A stretch of DNA of 64,000 nt from Microbacterium halimionae (GCF_011761265.1 NZ_JAAOZB010000002.1:558001-622000); one strand, 5' to 3'. Counted from the first letter of the stretch, positions 41,013 to 50,131 are shown. The notes: generated from the letters alone by a model not told the origin. Translations and numbers: made by a program.

Positions 41013-43943
41013 GTGACCTCGACCTCAGCGCCGACACCGGCCACGCCTTCACGTTCCCGTCGTATTATTGCGATCTCCTTCGTGGTTATCGCGGCAATCG
41101 TGGTGGCGTTCTTCATATTTGCCAGCCTCTATACCGATTGGCTGTGGTTCGCCCAGCTCGGATTCGAATCGGTCCTGCTCACGCAGTGGGTCGCCAGGGT
41201 CGTGATGTTCGTCATCGGCTTCGTCGCGATGGCCGTTCCGGTCTGGCTTTCGATCACGTTGGCGTATCGATTGCGACCTGTCTATGTGCGGTTGAGCTCT
41301 CAACTCGACCGTTATCAGGAGGTTGTGGAGCCGCTTCGCAGGCTCGCAACGTGGGGGATTCCGATCTTCTTCGGCTTCTTCGCGGGCTTCGCGGCTTCTG
41401 CCGGGTGGGAAACCACAGCGCTCTGGCTCAACGGAGTGCAGACCTCGGTCACCGATCCGCAGTTCAACCTGGACACCGGTTTCTACCTGTTCGCGCTGCC
41501 GTTCTACTCGAGCGTCGTCGGCTTTGCGTCGGCGACAATCCTCATCTGTCTTCTCGTTACCGCCGCCGTCACGTACCTCTACGGCTCGGTGCGGGTCGGT
41601 CAGCGCGAACTCCGAATCTCGAAGGCCGCTCGTATCCAGGTCGCGATTCTCGCCGGCGTTTATCTCCTGCTGCAGGCGGTGAGCCTTTTCCTCGATCGTT
41701 TCAACACGATGACGGATGCTGGCAGCCGCATCACCGGACCCGGGTACACCGGCGTCAACGCCGTGATTCCAGGGCTTGCGATCCTCTCCGTTGCTGCAGC
41801 AATTGTCGCGATTTTGTTCTTCGTCACAGCGGCGATCGGTCGCTGGCGCTATCCCCTGATCGCCACGGCACTGTTGGTTGTGTCGTCGCTCGTCGTGGGT
41901 GTGGGTTACCCCTGGGTTTTGAACACCGTTCAGGTGCAGCCGAACCAGCTCGCGCTTGAGCGTGACTACTATCAGCGGAACATCGACTCGACGAAAGAGG
42001 CCTTCGGTATTGATGGCCTCGAGAAGACGAACTACGACGCCGTCACCGATGCCGAGGCGGGTCAGTTGCGCGCCGATGCTGAGACAACGGCATCCATTCG
42101 CATCATGGACCCCGCGATCATTAATCCGACCGTGAGCCAGTTGCAGCAATATCGTGCGTACTACCAGTTCTCATCACCGCTTGATGTTGACCGCTATGAA
42201 ATCGATGGAGAATCACAGGACACGATTGTGTCTGTACGTGATCTCAACGTGAACGCCCTCGATTCTGCAGCGTCTTGGCAGAACACCACCCTGGTATATA
42301 CCCACGGCTACGGCATGGTTGTTGCGAAGGGCAACGAGCGCACGACTGACGGTGACCCTGTCTTTATCGAGAGTGGAATTCCGGCGTCTGGTTTCTTGTC
42401 ATCTGATGACTTCGAACCTCGCATCTACTTCGGCGAGACCTCGCCGACGTATTCCATCGTGGGCGGATCTGAGGACACTGAGCCGATCGAGCTGGACTAC
42501 CCGTCGGGCTCGGATGGATCGAGTGAGACCAAGACGACCTTCACAGGCGATGGTGGGCCGAGTGTCGGAAACGTCTTCAGCCGCTTGCTCTACGCGCTGA
42601 AGTTCCAGTCCGAGCAGATTCTGTTCTCGGATTACGTGAATGAGGGCTCGCAGATCCTCTACGACCGTGACCCGACCGAGCGCGTGCAAAAGGTTGCTCC
42701 TTACCTCACCGTCGACTCCGACCCGTACCCGAGCGTTGTAGACGGTCGGATCGTCTGGATCATCGACGGTTACACGACGAGCGATGCGTACCCCTACTCA
42801 ACAGCGCAGAGTCTTTCGCAGGCGATCGCCGACACCAACAACACCGCGCCGACCTACCAGCTCGATGACATCAACTACATTCGCAACTCCGTAAAGGCGA
42901 CAGTCGATGCCTACGACGGCAGCGTCACGCTTTATGCCTGGGATGAAGAAGACCCGGTGCTGGAGACGTGGCAGAAGGTGTACCCATCGACGCTCAAGCC
43001 GATCAGCGAAATGAGCGGCGAGCTCATGAGCCACGTGCGTTACCCCACCGACCTGTTCAAGGTGCAACGCGCGATGCTGGGTCAGTATCACGTTGACGAC
43101 GCGCAGTCGTTCTACCAGAGCGATAACCGCTGGGTGACTCCGAACGACCCGCAGAGCGACCAGCTGTTGCAGCCGCCGTACTACTTGACGATGCGGATGC
43201 CCGGTCAAGACTCTCCGACGTACTCAATGTTCACGAGCTTCATTCCTGAAGCAAGTGGTACGAATTCTCGTAACGTCCTGATGGGCTATCTCGCGGTCGA
43301 TTCTGACGCGGGAACAGAAGACGGAGTCGTAGGCGAAGACTATGGCAAGCTCCGGATGCTGGAGATCGATGCCGACACGACTGTTCCCGGACCTGGTCAG
43401 GTGCAGAACACGTTCAACTCGGATACCGCGATTTCGTCGCAGATCAACATCCTGAAGCAGGGCCAGTCAGACGTTATCAACGGAAACTTGCTTACGCTTC
43501 CCGTTGGAGGCGGTTTCCTTTATGTGCAGCCCGTCTTTGTGCAAGCCTCTAGCGGAACTCAGCTCCCGCAACTTCAGAAAGTCCTTGTTGCCTTCGGTAA
43601 CGAAGTTGCATTCGAAGATACGCTCAATGACGCACTCGATGCGCTCTTCGGTGGCGACTCCGGCGCGAACGCCGGTGACGAAGAAGTTGCGCCTGACACC
43701 GGCACGACCGACGGAACCGGAGACGGGACCGACTCAACGGACGGGACCGATTCAACGGGTGGTTCCACTGACGAGATCGTGGTTCCCGCGACGGAATACG
43801 AAGCGGCTCTCGAAGAGGCACGTCAGGCAATGCTCGATCGCAACACCGCGCTTCAGTCTTCAGACTGGACCGCATACGGTGAGGCCGATGCACGTCTTAC
43901 AGACGCGATCAACACGCTGCTTGAGCTCGACGGTTCTGAGTAA
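41013..43943 (+). CDS. UPF0182 family large membrane protein
   Basis: A 976-residue protein with seven N-terminal membrane helices (through about residue 310) and a large extracytoplasmic domain (about 315-875) of the UPF0182 family; WLWFAQLGFESV near residue 44 and QPNQLALERDYYQRNIDSTKEAFG near 310 are family landmarks. The C-terminus has a Gly/Asp/Thr-rich linker (about 885-915) before a short helical domain. The function is unknown despite wide conservation in Actinobacteria. GTG 41013 is in a leaderless context. The 3' end faces the carotenoid operon across a 34-base gap. Confidence 0.92.
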   Translation: MTSTSAPTPATPSRSRRIIAISFVVIAAIVVAFFIFASLYTDWLWFAQLGFESVLLTQWVARVVMFVIGFVAMAVPVWLSITLAYRLRPVYVRLSSQLDRYQEVVEPLRRLATWGIPIFFGFFAGFAASAGWETTALWLNGVQTSVTDPQFNLDTGFYLFALPFYSSVVGFASATILICLLVTAAVTYLYGSVRVGQRELRISKAARIQVAILAGVYLLLQAVSLFLDRFNTMTDAGSRITGPGYTGVNAVIPGLAILSVAAAIVAILFFVTAAIGRWRYPLIATALLVVSSLVVGVGYPWVLNTVQVQPNQLALERDYYQRNIDSTKEAFGIDGLEKTNYDAVTDAEAGQLRADAETTASIRIMDPAIINPTVSQLQQYRAYYQFSSPLDVDRYEIDGESQDTIVSVRDLNVNALDSAASWQNTTLVYTHGYGMVVAKGNERTTDGDPVFIESGIPASGFLSSDDFEPRIYFGETSPTYSIVGGSEDTEPIELDYPSGSDGSSETKTTFTGDGGPSVGNVFSRLLYALKFQSEQILFSDYVNEGSQILYDRDPTERVQKVAPYLTVDSDPYPSVVDGRIVWIIDGYTTSDAYPYSTAQSLSQAIADTNNTAPTYQLDDINYIRNSVKATVDAYDGSVTLYAWDEEDPVLETWQKVYPSTLKPISEMSGELMSHVRYPTDLFKVQRAMLGQYHVDDAQSFYQSDNRWVTPNDPQSDQLLQPPYYLTMRMPGQDSPTYSMFTSFIPEASGTNSRNVLMGYLAVDSDAGTEDGVVGEDYGKLRMLEIDADTTVPGPGQVQNTFNSDTAISSQINILKQGQSDVINGNLLTLPVGGGFLYVQPVFVQASSGTQLPQLQKVLVAFGNEVAFEDTLNDALDALFGGDSGANAGDEEVAPDTGTTDGTGDGTDSTDGTDSTGGSTDEIVVPATEYEAALEEARQAMLDRNTALQSSDWTAYGEADARLTDAINTLLELDGSE

Positions 43944-43946
43944 TCG

Positions 43947-44004
43947 ATTTGGTATGTCGTGACGCTGTCGTGGAGGATCACGCAGTGATCACGACATACC
44001 AAAT
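43947..44004. repeat. Perfect 16-bp inverted repeat between UPF0182 and crtEb genes
   Basis: ATTTGGTATGTCGTGA at 43947-43962 is the exact reverse complement of 43989-44004, with a 26-base loop that holds a second small palindrome (GATCAC/GTGATC). The right arm encodes the last residues (WYVV) of the prenyltransferase. It could act as a bidirectional transcription terminator but has no T-tract. Confidence 0.8.
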
Positions 44005-44862
44005 CAGCAGCATCGTTACGCCGAAGCCAGCGATCTGGTTCAGCCACAGGAAGCGGCGCCACCCGGCCGTCGCTTCGTGAGCCGTGGCGTCGGTGATTGA
44101 GCGGTAAGGCCACACCGCAATGAGATATGGGATCACCAAGACGGCAGCGAGCTGGCCTGGCCAGGCCGCGAACAGGATCGCAACACCGGATGCCGCGTAA
44201 CAGGCGAGCGCGAAGCGCGCCGTCCAGCGTGCGCCGCGTGCGGTCGCGATCGATGAGATGTCAGCTTCGCGGTCTGCGACGACATCCTGCACAGCGCCAA
44301 AAGCATGCGACGCAATGCCCCACAGTGCGAAAGCGACGATGATCGCGACCAGCGCCGGCGTCCAGGCGGCCTGCGCGAGAACCAGTGCGTACACCGCCGG
44401 GGAGAAGAAGTGGATGCTGCTGGTCATCGAGTCGGCAAATGGCACCTCTTTTAGCCGCAGCGGCGGGGCAGAGTAGAAGACAACGAAGAAGAGGCTGAGA
44501 GCAAGTACGAGCCACGACAACGGGTTGCCGACGATCACGAGGTACACAACGAATGGCAGGCAGGTGAGACCCGCCGCCCACAACGTCATTTTGTGCATCC
44601 CCCGATCCAGAATTGCGCCGTGTGTCCCACCTTTTCTTGGGTTTCGCAGGTCTGACTCGTAGTCGAACACATCATTGATGCCGTACATCGCGAGGTTGTA
44701 CGGCACGAGGAAAAAGATTGTGCCGACGATAAGGGTCACATCAATCTCGCGAGTCGCAAGCAGCCATGCCGCCGCGAATGGGTAGGCCGTGTTCACCCAG
44801 CTCACGGGGCGTGACGATACGAATAGTGTCTCAAGAACACCGGTGCGTGCGGGCGTGGTCAA
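43978..44862 (-). CDS. crtEb: Lycopene elongase / UbiA-type prenyltransferase
   Basis: Integral-membrane UbiA-family prenyltransferase of 294 residues that adds C5 units to lycopene to give the C50 flavuxanthin skeleton. The two Asp-rich motifs are NDVFDYESD (about residue 65) and DVVADREAD (about 190); about eight membrane segments are visible. TTG 44862 is chosen: it overlaps the crtYf stop as TTGA and has CGGAGGAAG upstream; the longer frame to 44919 is inside crtYf. It is the last gene of the carotenoid operon. Its final codons form one arm of a 16-bp inverted repeat. Confidence 0.88.
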   Translation of the reverse strand: MTTPARTGVLETLFVSSRPVSWVNTAYPFAAAWLLATREIDVTLIVGTIFFLVPYNLAMYGINDVFDYESDLRNPRKGGTHGAILDRGMHKMTLWAAGLTCLPFVVYLVIVGNPLSWLVLALSLFFVVFYSAPPLRLKEVPFADSMTSSIHFFSPAVYALVLAQAAWTPALVAIIVAFALWGIASHAFGAVQDVVADREADISSIATARGARWTARFALACYAASGVAILFAAWPGQLAAVLVIPYLIAVWPYRSITDATAHEATAGWRRFLWLNQIAGFGVTMLLIWYVVITA

Positions 44863-45164
44863 GAGGGCTTCCTCCGGCTTAGCAGGACGAACAGCGCGGG
44901 CACACCGTATGCGGCGCACAGCGTGTATGCGAAGTCCTCGATGGGTGCGATGCCGATCGCAATCCCACTGAGGTTCTCCTCGGGGTATACAACGAGGCCC
45001 GCTCCGATCATGAGATTGTCAAAGATCGCAGTGAGCGTCAGTAGGATCACGGCAGCAACTGTCGAGGCGACCATCCGCTTGCCGAAATCAGGTCTTCGTG
45101 CGCTGAGAAACGTCAGGATGGCTGCTGCAGTGAGAAACGGCAGAATCAGCAACTGGTAGGTCAC
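44859..45164 (-). CDS. crtYf: C50 carotenoid cyclase subunit CrtYf
   Basis: A 101-residue membrane protein with three helices, one half of the heterodimeric lycopene/flavuxanthin cyclase that forms the terminal rings of C50 carotenoids. The core PEENLSGIAIGIAPIEDFAY contains the P-x-E/E-D-F motifs of the CrtY-type cyclases. GTG 45164 overlaps the crtYe stop as GTGA, so the two subunits are translationally coupled. The longer frame to 45356 lies antisense-free but inside crtYe and is rejected. Confidence 0.87.
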   Translation of the reverse strand: MTYQLLILPFLTAAAILTFLSARRPDFGKRMVASTVAAVILLTLTAIFDNLMIGAGLVVYPEENLSGIAIGIAPIEDFAYTLCAAYGVPALFVLLSRRKPS

Positions 45165-45496
45165 GACGGATCCCCCGCCCGCGAGCGGCGTTCTAGTGCG
45201 CGCATGACGGCACTCCACACGACCAGCGACAGGTAGCAAAGAAACGCGAGGAAGACCGGCTCTTCGAGGGGAAGGTCGGGGGCTAGATCGACCCCGATGA
45301 AGAGTGTGCTTTCTCCCTTGAGGAAGATCTCGTTGATGATCCCTGCTGCATCCCACACGAGAAAGAATCCGACGCCTATGAGTGTCGCGGCGATCGTTCG
45401 TATCGGTGCGTCTGCGAAAACAAGCCGAAATCGGGCATCGAGGATTGCGATGCCCGCGAAGCTCACAATCAACGCGGCCAGGTATATGCCCGGCAC
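45161..45496 (-). CDS. crtYe: C50 carotenoid cyclase subunit CrtYe
   Basis: A 111-residue, three-helix membrane protein, partner of CrtYf. Family features are WDAAGIINEIFLKGESTLFIG and the acidic PDLPLEEPVFLAFLCY motif, matching the P-x-E-E signature of these cyclases. GTG 45496 begins one base after the crtI stop. The pairing of short CrtYe and CrtYf genes is characteristic of Corynebacterium- and Microbacterium-type C50 pathways; ring type (epsilon, gamma or beta) cannot be decided from sequence. Confidence 0.87.
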   Translation of the reverse strand: MPGIYLAALIVSFAGIAILDARFRLVFADAPIRTIAATLIGVGFFLVWDAAGIINEIFLKGESTLFIGVDLAPDLPLEEPVFLAFLCYLSLVVWSAVMRALERRSRAGDPS

Positions 45497-45497
45497 G

Positions 45498-47069
45498 TCA
45501 GCTCCCTGCGCTCACCGGTTCGGGCAGGGGCCCCGCAGTTCGGTCGCCGCGCAACCTCTTGATCACAAGCTCAGCTGAGATCAAGCACATCGGAAGGCCG
45601 ATTCCAGGAAGTGCCGAAGTGCCAGCGTAATAAAGGCCATCCACCTTTTTCGAAACGTTTCCAGGTCGGAAAAATGCGCTCTGGCCCAGTGTGTGAGCGA
45701 GCCCAAGCGAATTTCCGCGCCACGAATTGAGGTCGGTCATAAAGTCACCCGGGCCGATCGTGCGGCGCACAACGATGCGATCGGCGAGATCTGGCACACC
45801 GCACCACTGCGAGATTTGAGAGATGACGGCGTCCGCCGCCTTCTCTATCGTGGCATCGCCCGCCCCATCGATTCCGCCGTAGCCGAGTGTCGGGTCGGCA
45901 GGTATCGGCACCAGAACAAAGAGATTCTCGTGATCTGCCGGAGCGACGTTGTCGTCGGTTGCGCTCGGTCGGCAGACGTAGATCGATGCTGGGTCGGGAA
46001 TATGCGTCTCCGCGCCGAAAATCGCATCAAAATTTGAACGCCAGTCATCAGCGAACAAGAGAGTGTGATGGGGGAGTTCGGGTAGTGAGCCACTCACGCC
46101 TAGCAGGATGAGGAGGGCACCAGGGCTGGGGACTCGTTTATCCCACCATTTCTGGGGGTATGTCTGTTCATTCTGCTCGAGCAAGGTGGTTTCGGTATGG
46201 TGCAGATCCGCAGTGGAGACGACGATATCTGCCGACAGCTCCTCCCCGGATTCGAGCGTGATGCCCTGTGCGCGCCCGCTTCGTGTGCGGATTCGACTCA
46301 CCGATGCGTTCGTTCGGAGATGCACGCCTTGGGCCCGGGCAAGTACGGCGATGGCATCGATCACTGTCACGAATCCGCCGCGGGGATAGCGAACGCCGTC
46401 ATCCAGGTCTAAGTGGCTCATCAAGTGGTAAAGGCTTGGCACCCCATAGGGAGAGCCGCCGAGGAAGACGGCGGGGTAAGCCAAGATCTTTTGGAGCTGC
46501 GGATCCGTGAACTGTTTGTCGATGTGTGAAGCGAGGTTTCGCGTTAATAGCGGCAGGAGCTGGGGGAGTCGTCGCAAGAGGGCCGGGTCGACGAGCCCCG
46601 TCTTCGTCTCATAGGTGTCGTAGAGAAACCGTGAAATTGCGAGATCGTATGCATCACCGGCTGAGTCGAGATACTTGTCGATGCGCGCGCCAGCGCCCGG
46701 TTCTATCTGTTCGAAGAGCTCGATAGCTTCTGCTCTTCCAGAGACGACGTCGACCGAGCGAGTTGACCCGGATTTGGCTGGCTCGGAATACACCCGGTAC
46801 GCCGGAGTGAGCGGAGCGAGGTCGAGCTGCTCGTCTGCCGTTGTGCCGAGCAGTCGAAAGAAGTGCTCAAAAACCTCTGGCATGAGATACCAGCTGGGGC
46901 CGGTGTCGAAGCGAAAGCCGTCCTGCTCCCAGCTTCCGGCACGACCGCCGAGGTCGCTGCGGGCTTCGCATAGCGTGACGCTGTACCCCTCGCGACCGAG
47001 AAGCGCAGCTGTGGCAAGACCGGCAATGCCGCCACCTATGACGATTGCGCTTTTTCCGTGCGCGCTCAT
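45498..47069 (-). CDS. crtI: Phytoene desaturase
   Basis: FAD-dependent CrtI-type desaturase of 523 residues that converts phytoene to lycopene. The dinucleotide-binding motif VIGGGIAGLATAALLGREG is at residues about 8-26, followed by EARSDLGGRAGSW; the C-terminal FAD-binding segment is GLYYAGTSALPGIGLPMCL. It acts at the cytoplasmic face of the membrane. ATG 47069 overlaps the crtB stop as ATGA; the extra N-terminal frame to 47102 is inside crtB. Confidence 0.95.
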   Translation of the reverse strand: MSAHGKSAIVIGGGIAGLATAALLGREGYSVTLCEARSDLGGRAGSWEQDGFRFDTGPSWYLMPEVFEHFFRLLGTTADEQLDLAPLTPAYRVYSEPAKSGSTRSVDVVSGRAEAIELFEQIEPGAGARIDKYLDSAGDAYDLAISRFLYDTYETKTGLVDPALLRRLPQLLPLLTRNLASHIDKQFTDPQLQKILAYPAVFLGGSPYGVPSLYHLMSHLDLDDGVRYPRGGFVTVIDAIAVLARAQGVHLRTNASVSRIRTRSGRAQGITLESGEELSADIVVSTADLHHTETTLLEQNEQTYPQKWWDKRVPSPGALLILLGVSGSLPELPHHTLLFADDWRSNFDAIFGAETHIPDPASIYVCRPSATDDNVAPADHENLFVLVPIPADPTLGYGGIDGAGDATIEKAADAVISQISQWCGVPDLADRIVVRRTIGPGDFMTDLNSWRGNSLGLAHTLGQSAFFRPGNVSKKVDGLYYAGTSALPGIGLPMCLISAELVIKRLRGDRTAGPLPEPVSAGS

Positions 47070-47932
47070 GAGTTGACGCTCCGCGGCCCGCGGCGCAGCC
47101 ATGCCTGCGCTGCGATCGTCGCTTTGCGTCCATCGGGGATCCGTACTCGACGCACAGGGGGGCCTTCCTTACGCAATCGTTGGGAGAGTTCGGCGAAAAG
47201 ATCATGAGCGAGCGACACTGCGCGACGACAATCGGGCGGCAAGAGGGAGATGACAGCGGCAGCGGCGCTGAGGTCCGCATCAATTCGGTCCAACGCGCGT
47301 TCACGATCGGCGGGCTCGGTTATCGCTAGATAGTTGCGCCCGAGTGCTGACTGGTCGTGTTCGATATCCCTCATGAAATTCACGTCTTGGAACGCGGCGC
47401 CCAGGCGCCTTGCGCCCGTGATGAGCTCGGTGGCGGGAGCGACCGGGCGAACCGCGCCCGCGTTGACGAAGACGTACACGCACATGAGCCCCACCACTTC
47501 CGCTGACCCGTACACGTAGGTGTCATGCGAGAGATCATCGTGCTCATCTGTGGTGATGTCGGTGCGCATTGAGGCGAAGAACGGTGCGATCTGTTCGATG
47601 CCGATACCGCACTCACGAGCGGTTCGCGCAAAGGCATGCACGATGAGGTTTGAGCTGAAGCCGCGGTCGATGGCCGCGAGAGTCTCGGCTTCTAGTTGGT
47701 CGAGAACATCTCGCTGCGCCTCTTGCGAGAGCCCGGCCTCGGCACCTGGGCCGTCGACGATCTCATCGGCCACCCGCACGAGTGCGTAGATAGCGCGCAC
47801 ATGGTTTCGAACGCGTGGCCCGAGCATCCGGCAGGCGAGTGCGAAGGATGTCGAATACGCCGAGATAACCACGGCCGACGCTTGAGCCGAGGTGTGATCG
47901 TACAGGCTGAGACCTGTCGGTTCCGATGTCAC
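47066..47932 (-). CDS. crtB: Phytoene synthase
   Basis: Condenses two geranylgeranyl diphosphates to phytoene. The 288-residue protein carries the two Asp-rich motifs of the squalene/phytoene synthase family: VRVADEIVDG near residue 52 and DVNFMRDIEHD near residue 190, plus the RAIYALVRVAD family block. GTG 47932 overlaps the upstream prenyl synthase stop as GTGA. Third gene of the operon. Confidence 0.94.
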   Translation of the reverse strand: MTSEPTGLSLYDHTSAQASAVVISAYSTSFALACRMLGPRVRNHVRAIYALVRVADEIVDGPGAEAGLSQEAQRDVLDQLEAETLAAIDRGFSSNLIVHAFARTARECGIGIEQIAPFFASMRTDITTDEHDDLSHDTYVYGSAEVVGLMCVYVFVNAGAVRPVAPATELITGARRLGAAFQDVNFMRDIEHDQSALGRNYLAITEPADRERALDRIDADLSAAAAVISLLPPDCRRAVSLAHDLFAELSQRLRKEGPPVRRVRIPDGRKATIAAQAWLRRGPRSVNS

Positions 47933-48993
47933 GGGATGCGCTCCTCAACGGCGTTGGCGATATCTGCCAGCAATGCGCCAACCCGGGGTGGCAGCGAGTG
48001 TACTTCGGACTGGGCACGTGCAGTGCGAACGGTTCTGATGATGAGATTCATCAGCTCGTCGCGTGCGCCAGACTCGGCGATGGCGTGCTGAGCTTCGCGA
48101 ACGGCAACAGGGCCCGTGTGAGCTTGCGAGAGGGCTGCGCTGACCCGCGGCCACGTTGTGGTCTGTCGTGCGAGTGCGATGAGCGCGGTTTGTTTCGACT
48201 CTCGAAGATCCGCGCCCGGCTCCCGCCCCGCCTGCTGCTGCGTCCCAAACGCCCCGATGAGGTCGTCAACGAGTTGAAAAGCGAGTCCCAGGCTTGAGCC
48301 GGCGGTGCCGACCGCGGCGATGGCGACTTCATCTGCGCCGGCAAGAAGAGCGCCTGCGCGAAGCGGCGAGCTGAATGAATAGACGGCAGTTTTGTCATGC
48401 GCAGTCGCGATCAGCGACGCCGTCTGCGCGCTGTTGCCGGTCAGGGAGTTTTCGACGTCAGCGAGCTCGCCGACGGCGGATACAAAAACAGCGTCATCGA
48501 TGAGATCGATGATTCTCGTTCTGGTCTCGCCCGCGAGGGGGGCGAGGGCCACGAGTCGATTCGCTTCGTGAAGCAGGAGATCGCCTGCCAAGATCGCTGC
48601 TGCCTCACCGAAAAGCGCCGACCCCGCCGGACTGGCTCCCTGCGCTTGTGCGCGCTCGAAAAAGGTGCCGGAAATGTTCAGCTCACCGCGGCGCATCGTG
48701 TCGTGATCGATGACGTCATCGTGGACCACGAAGGCGGTGTGAAGTAACTCGAAGGCTGCGGCGATGTCGGACACCGACTGCTCGGCATCTGCACTTCCGC
48801 CAAATGCGTTGAAACTTGCCGAAACGAGCAGTGGGCGAAATCGTTTCCCTCCCGCCGCTGCGTGACGAATAGCGTCCGCGAGAGCTTGAGTGCTCGCTCC
48901 GTACCCTTGTGCACGAGCGGAAATTCTGGCAATCGCACTGTTTATCGCGTCATTGATGTTCGTGAGATCTTCGGTGTGCGTCAGCGTGATCAT
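47929..48993 (-). CDS. crtE: Geranylgeranyl diphosphate synthase (polyprenyl synthetase)
   Basis: Trans-isoprenyl diphosphate synthase of 354 residues supplying GGPP to CrtB. The first Asp-rich motif is HDDVIDHDTMRRG (D-D-x-x-D) near residue 95, and the second is QLVDDLIGAFG near residue 235. The product length should be C20 by context; position-specific residues before the first motif would decide this. ATG 48993 overlaps the idi stop as ATGA. Called idsA in some genomes. Confidence 0.9.
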   Translation of the reverse strand: MITLTHTEDLTNINDAINSAIARISARAQGYGASTQALADAIRHAAAGGKRFRPLLVSASFNAFGGSADAEQSVSDIAAAFELLHTAFVVHDDVIDHDTMRRGELNISGTFFERAQAQGASPAGSALFGEAAAILAGDLLLHEANRLVALAPLAGETRTRIIDLIDDAVFVSAVGELADVENSLTGNSAQTASLIATAHDKTAVYSFSSPLRAGALLAGADEVAIAAVGTAGSSLGLAFQLVDDLIGAFGTQQQAGREPGADLRESKQTALIALARQTTTWPRVSAALSQAHTGPVAVREAQHAIAESGARDELMNLIIRTVRTARAQSEVHSLPPRVGALLADIANAVEERIP

Positions 48994-49541
48994 GATGCTC
49001 CTGCGTGGGAGCGCGCGTGAGTGAAGAGGTCAAGCTGCTGAGCCTGCAAAACGAGCCACGGGCTGAACATCCACGGTGTGGCGTGTAGCGACGATGCGAG
49101 GTCGGCGGGCGATACCCACCGGTAGTCGACAACCTCTTGCGGATTGGGTCGCGGCTCGGTATCGGCGTGTGCGATGAATACGGGGCATATCTCGTTCTCG
49201 ACGATTCCGCTCGCGTCAACAGCGCGGTATCGGAAGTCTGGAAGCACGAGGGAGATATCGCTAATATCTAGGCCGAGTTCGAAGGAGGCGCGGCGGAGTA
49301 CCGCAGCAACCATTTCTTCCCCCGGCTGGGGGTGGCCGCAAAAAGAGTTGGTCCACACTCCGGGCCAGGTGAGCTTCTCGATCGCACGGCGAGTGACAAG
49401 GACTTCGCCGCTTGCATTCACCACGTGGCAAGAGAACGCCAAATGTAGGGGCGTATCAGTGTTGTGAACGTTGAGCTTGGAGGCAGTTCCCGTCGCTTGG
49501 CCCTCGTCGTCGAGGAGGATTACCTCTTCTGAAACTGACAT
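48990..49541 (-). CDS. idi: Isopentenyl-diphosphate delta-isomerase (type I)
   Basis: Interconverts IPP and DMAPP to prime prenyl chain synthesis. The 183-residue Nudix-fold protein has the catalytic Cys in TNSFCGHPQPGE (about residue 68) and the catalytic Glu in GIVENEICPVF (about 117), with LAFSCHVVN near the metal site. First gene of the carotenoid operon. ATG 49541 follows GGAGGAGC. Its promoter region is shared with the divergent MarR gene and contains the palindromic operator. Confidence 0.94.
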   Translation of the reverse strand: MSVSEEVILLDDEGQATGTASKLNVHNTDTPLHLAFSCHVVNASGEVLVTRRAIEKLTWPGVWTNSFCGHPQPGEEMVAAVLRRASFELGLDISDISLVLPDFRYRAVDASGIVENEICPVFIAHADTEPRPNPQEVVDYRWVSPADLASSLHATPWMFSPWLVLQAQQLDLFTHARSHAGAS

Positions 49542-49556
49542 TGCTCCTCCAGGTAC

Positions 49557-49575
49557 TTGCTAGCTAAACTAGCAA
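49557..49575. promoter_or_regulatory. Palindromic operator in the crt operon/marR divergent promoter
   Basis: Perfect inverted repeat TTGCTAG-CTAAA-CTAGCAA. It contains TANNNT hexamers on both strands (TAAACT toward marR at 49565-49570; TAGTTT toward idi at 49566-49571), so a bound MarR protein would cover both -10 regions. Confidence 0.65.
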
Positions 49576-49618
49576 TATTTCACTGATGATGCTACAACGG
49601 GTGCGGGGAGGTGTCCAT

Positions 49619-50092
49619 ATGAACGCACAAAGGTCAGTCGAGCTGACGCACGACGAACTCGTGCGAGAAACACTACTTGCTTTGCGCTCCCTGACAGATT
49701 CGCTCGACCGGATGCACGGTGTCCTGAAGGACGCGATGGGGATGAACGGCACAGACCTCGCCGCGCTTCGGATGATGGTGATTCGCGAAGAGCGCGGCGA
49801 ATCGGTGAGTCCGCACGACGTTGCTCGGCACCTCCACATCTCGACGGCATCCACCACCAAGCTTCTTGACCGGTTGACCACGGCGGGCTTCGTTGAACGG
49901 CATTTGCACCCGCATGATCGTCGTGCGCGGGTGGTCGTTTTGACGAAGTCGCTGCGACAGACGTTCGGTCAGCATTTCGGCACAAGGATGTCGCCGATCC
50001 GCGAGGTTGTCGAGCAATATGACGATCGCGAACTCGGCATTATCGAAAGATTCTTAAGCGAACTATCGGAGCGTATCGAAGGGGTCGAATAG
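49619..50092 (+). CDS. MarR-family regulator of the carotenoid operon (CrtR-like)
   Basis: A 157-residue winged-helix repressor. The recognition region is VSPHDVARHLHISTASTTKLLDRLTTAGFVER and the wing is HPHDRRARVVVLT, classic MarR. It is divergent from idi-crtE-crtB..., the arrangement of crtR in Corynebacterium glutamicum, whose MarR protein responds to GGPP (established for that species; inferred here). ATG 49619 with a GGGGAGG ribosome-binding site is chosen over ATG 49586, which lies close to the operator. Autoregulation is likely. Confidence 0.87.
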   Translation: MNAQRSVELTHDELVRETLLALRSLTDSLDRMHGVLKDAMGMNGTDLAALRMMVIREERGESVSPHDVARHLHISTASTTKLLDRLTTAGFVERHLHPHDRRARVVVLTKSLRQTFGQHFGTRMSPIREVVEQYDDRELGIIERFLSELSERIEGVE

Positions 50093-50131
50093 CGCTCGCA
50101 CTCCTGTCGTGCAGAAGCTTTTAGGCAAAAA

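Noticed and set aside
41049..42149. 366-codon minus-strand frame opposite the UPF0182 gene
   Set aside because: Charge-rich antisense shadow without any family feature.
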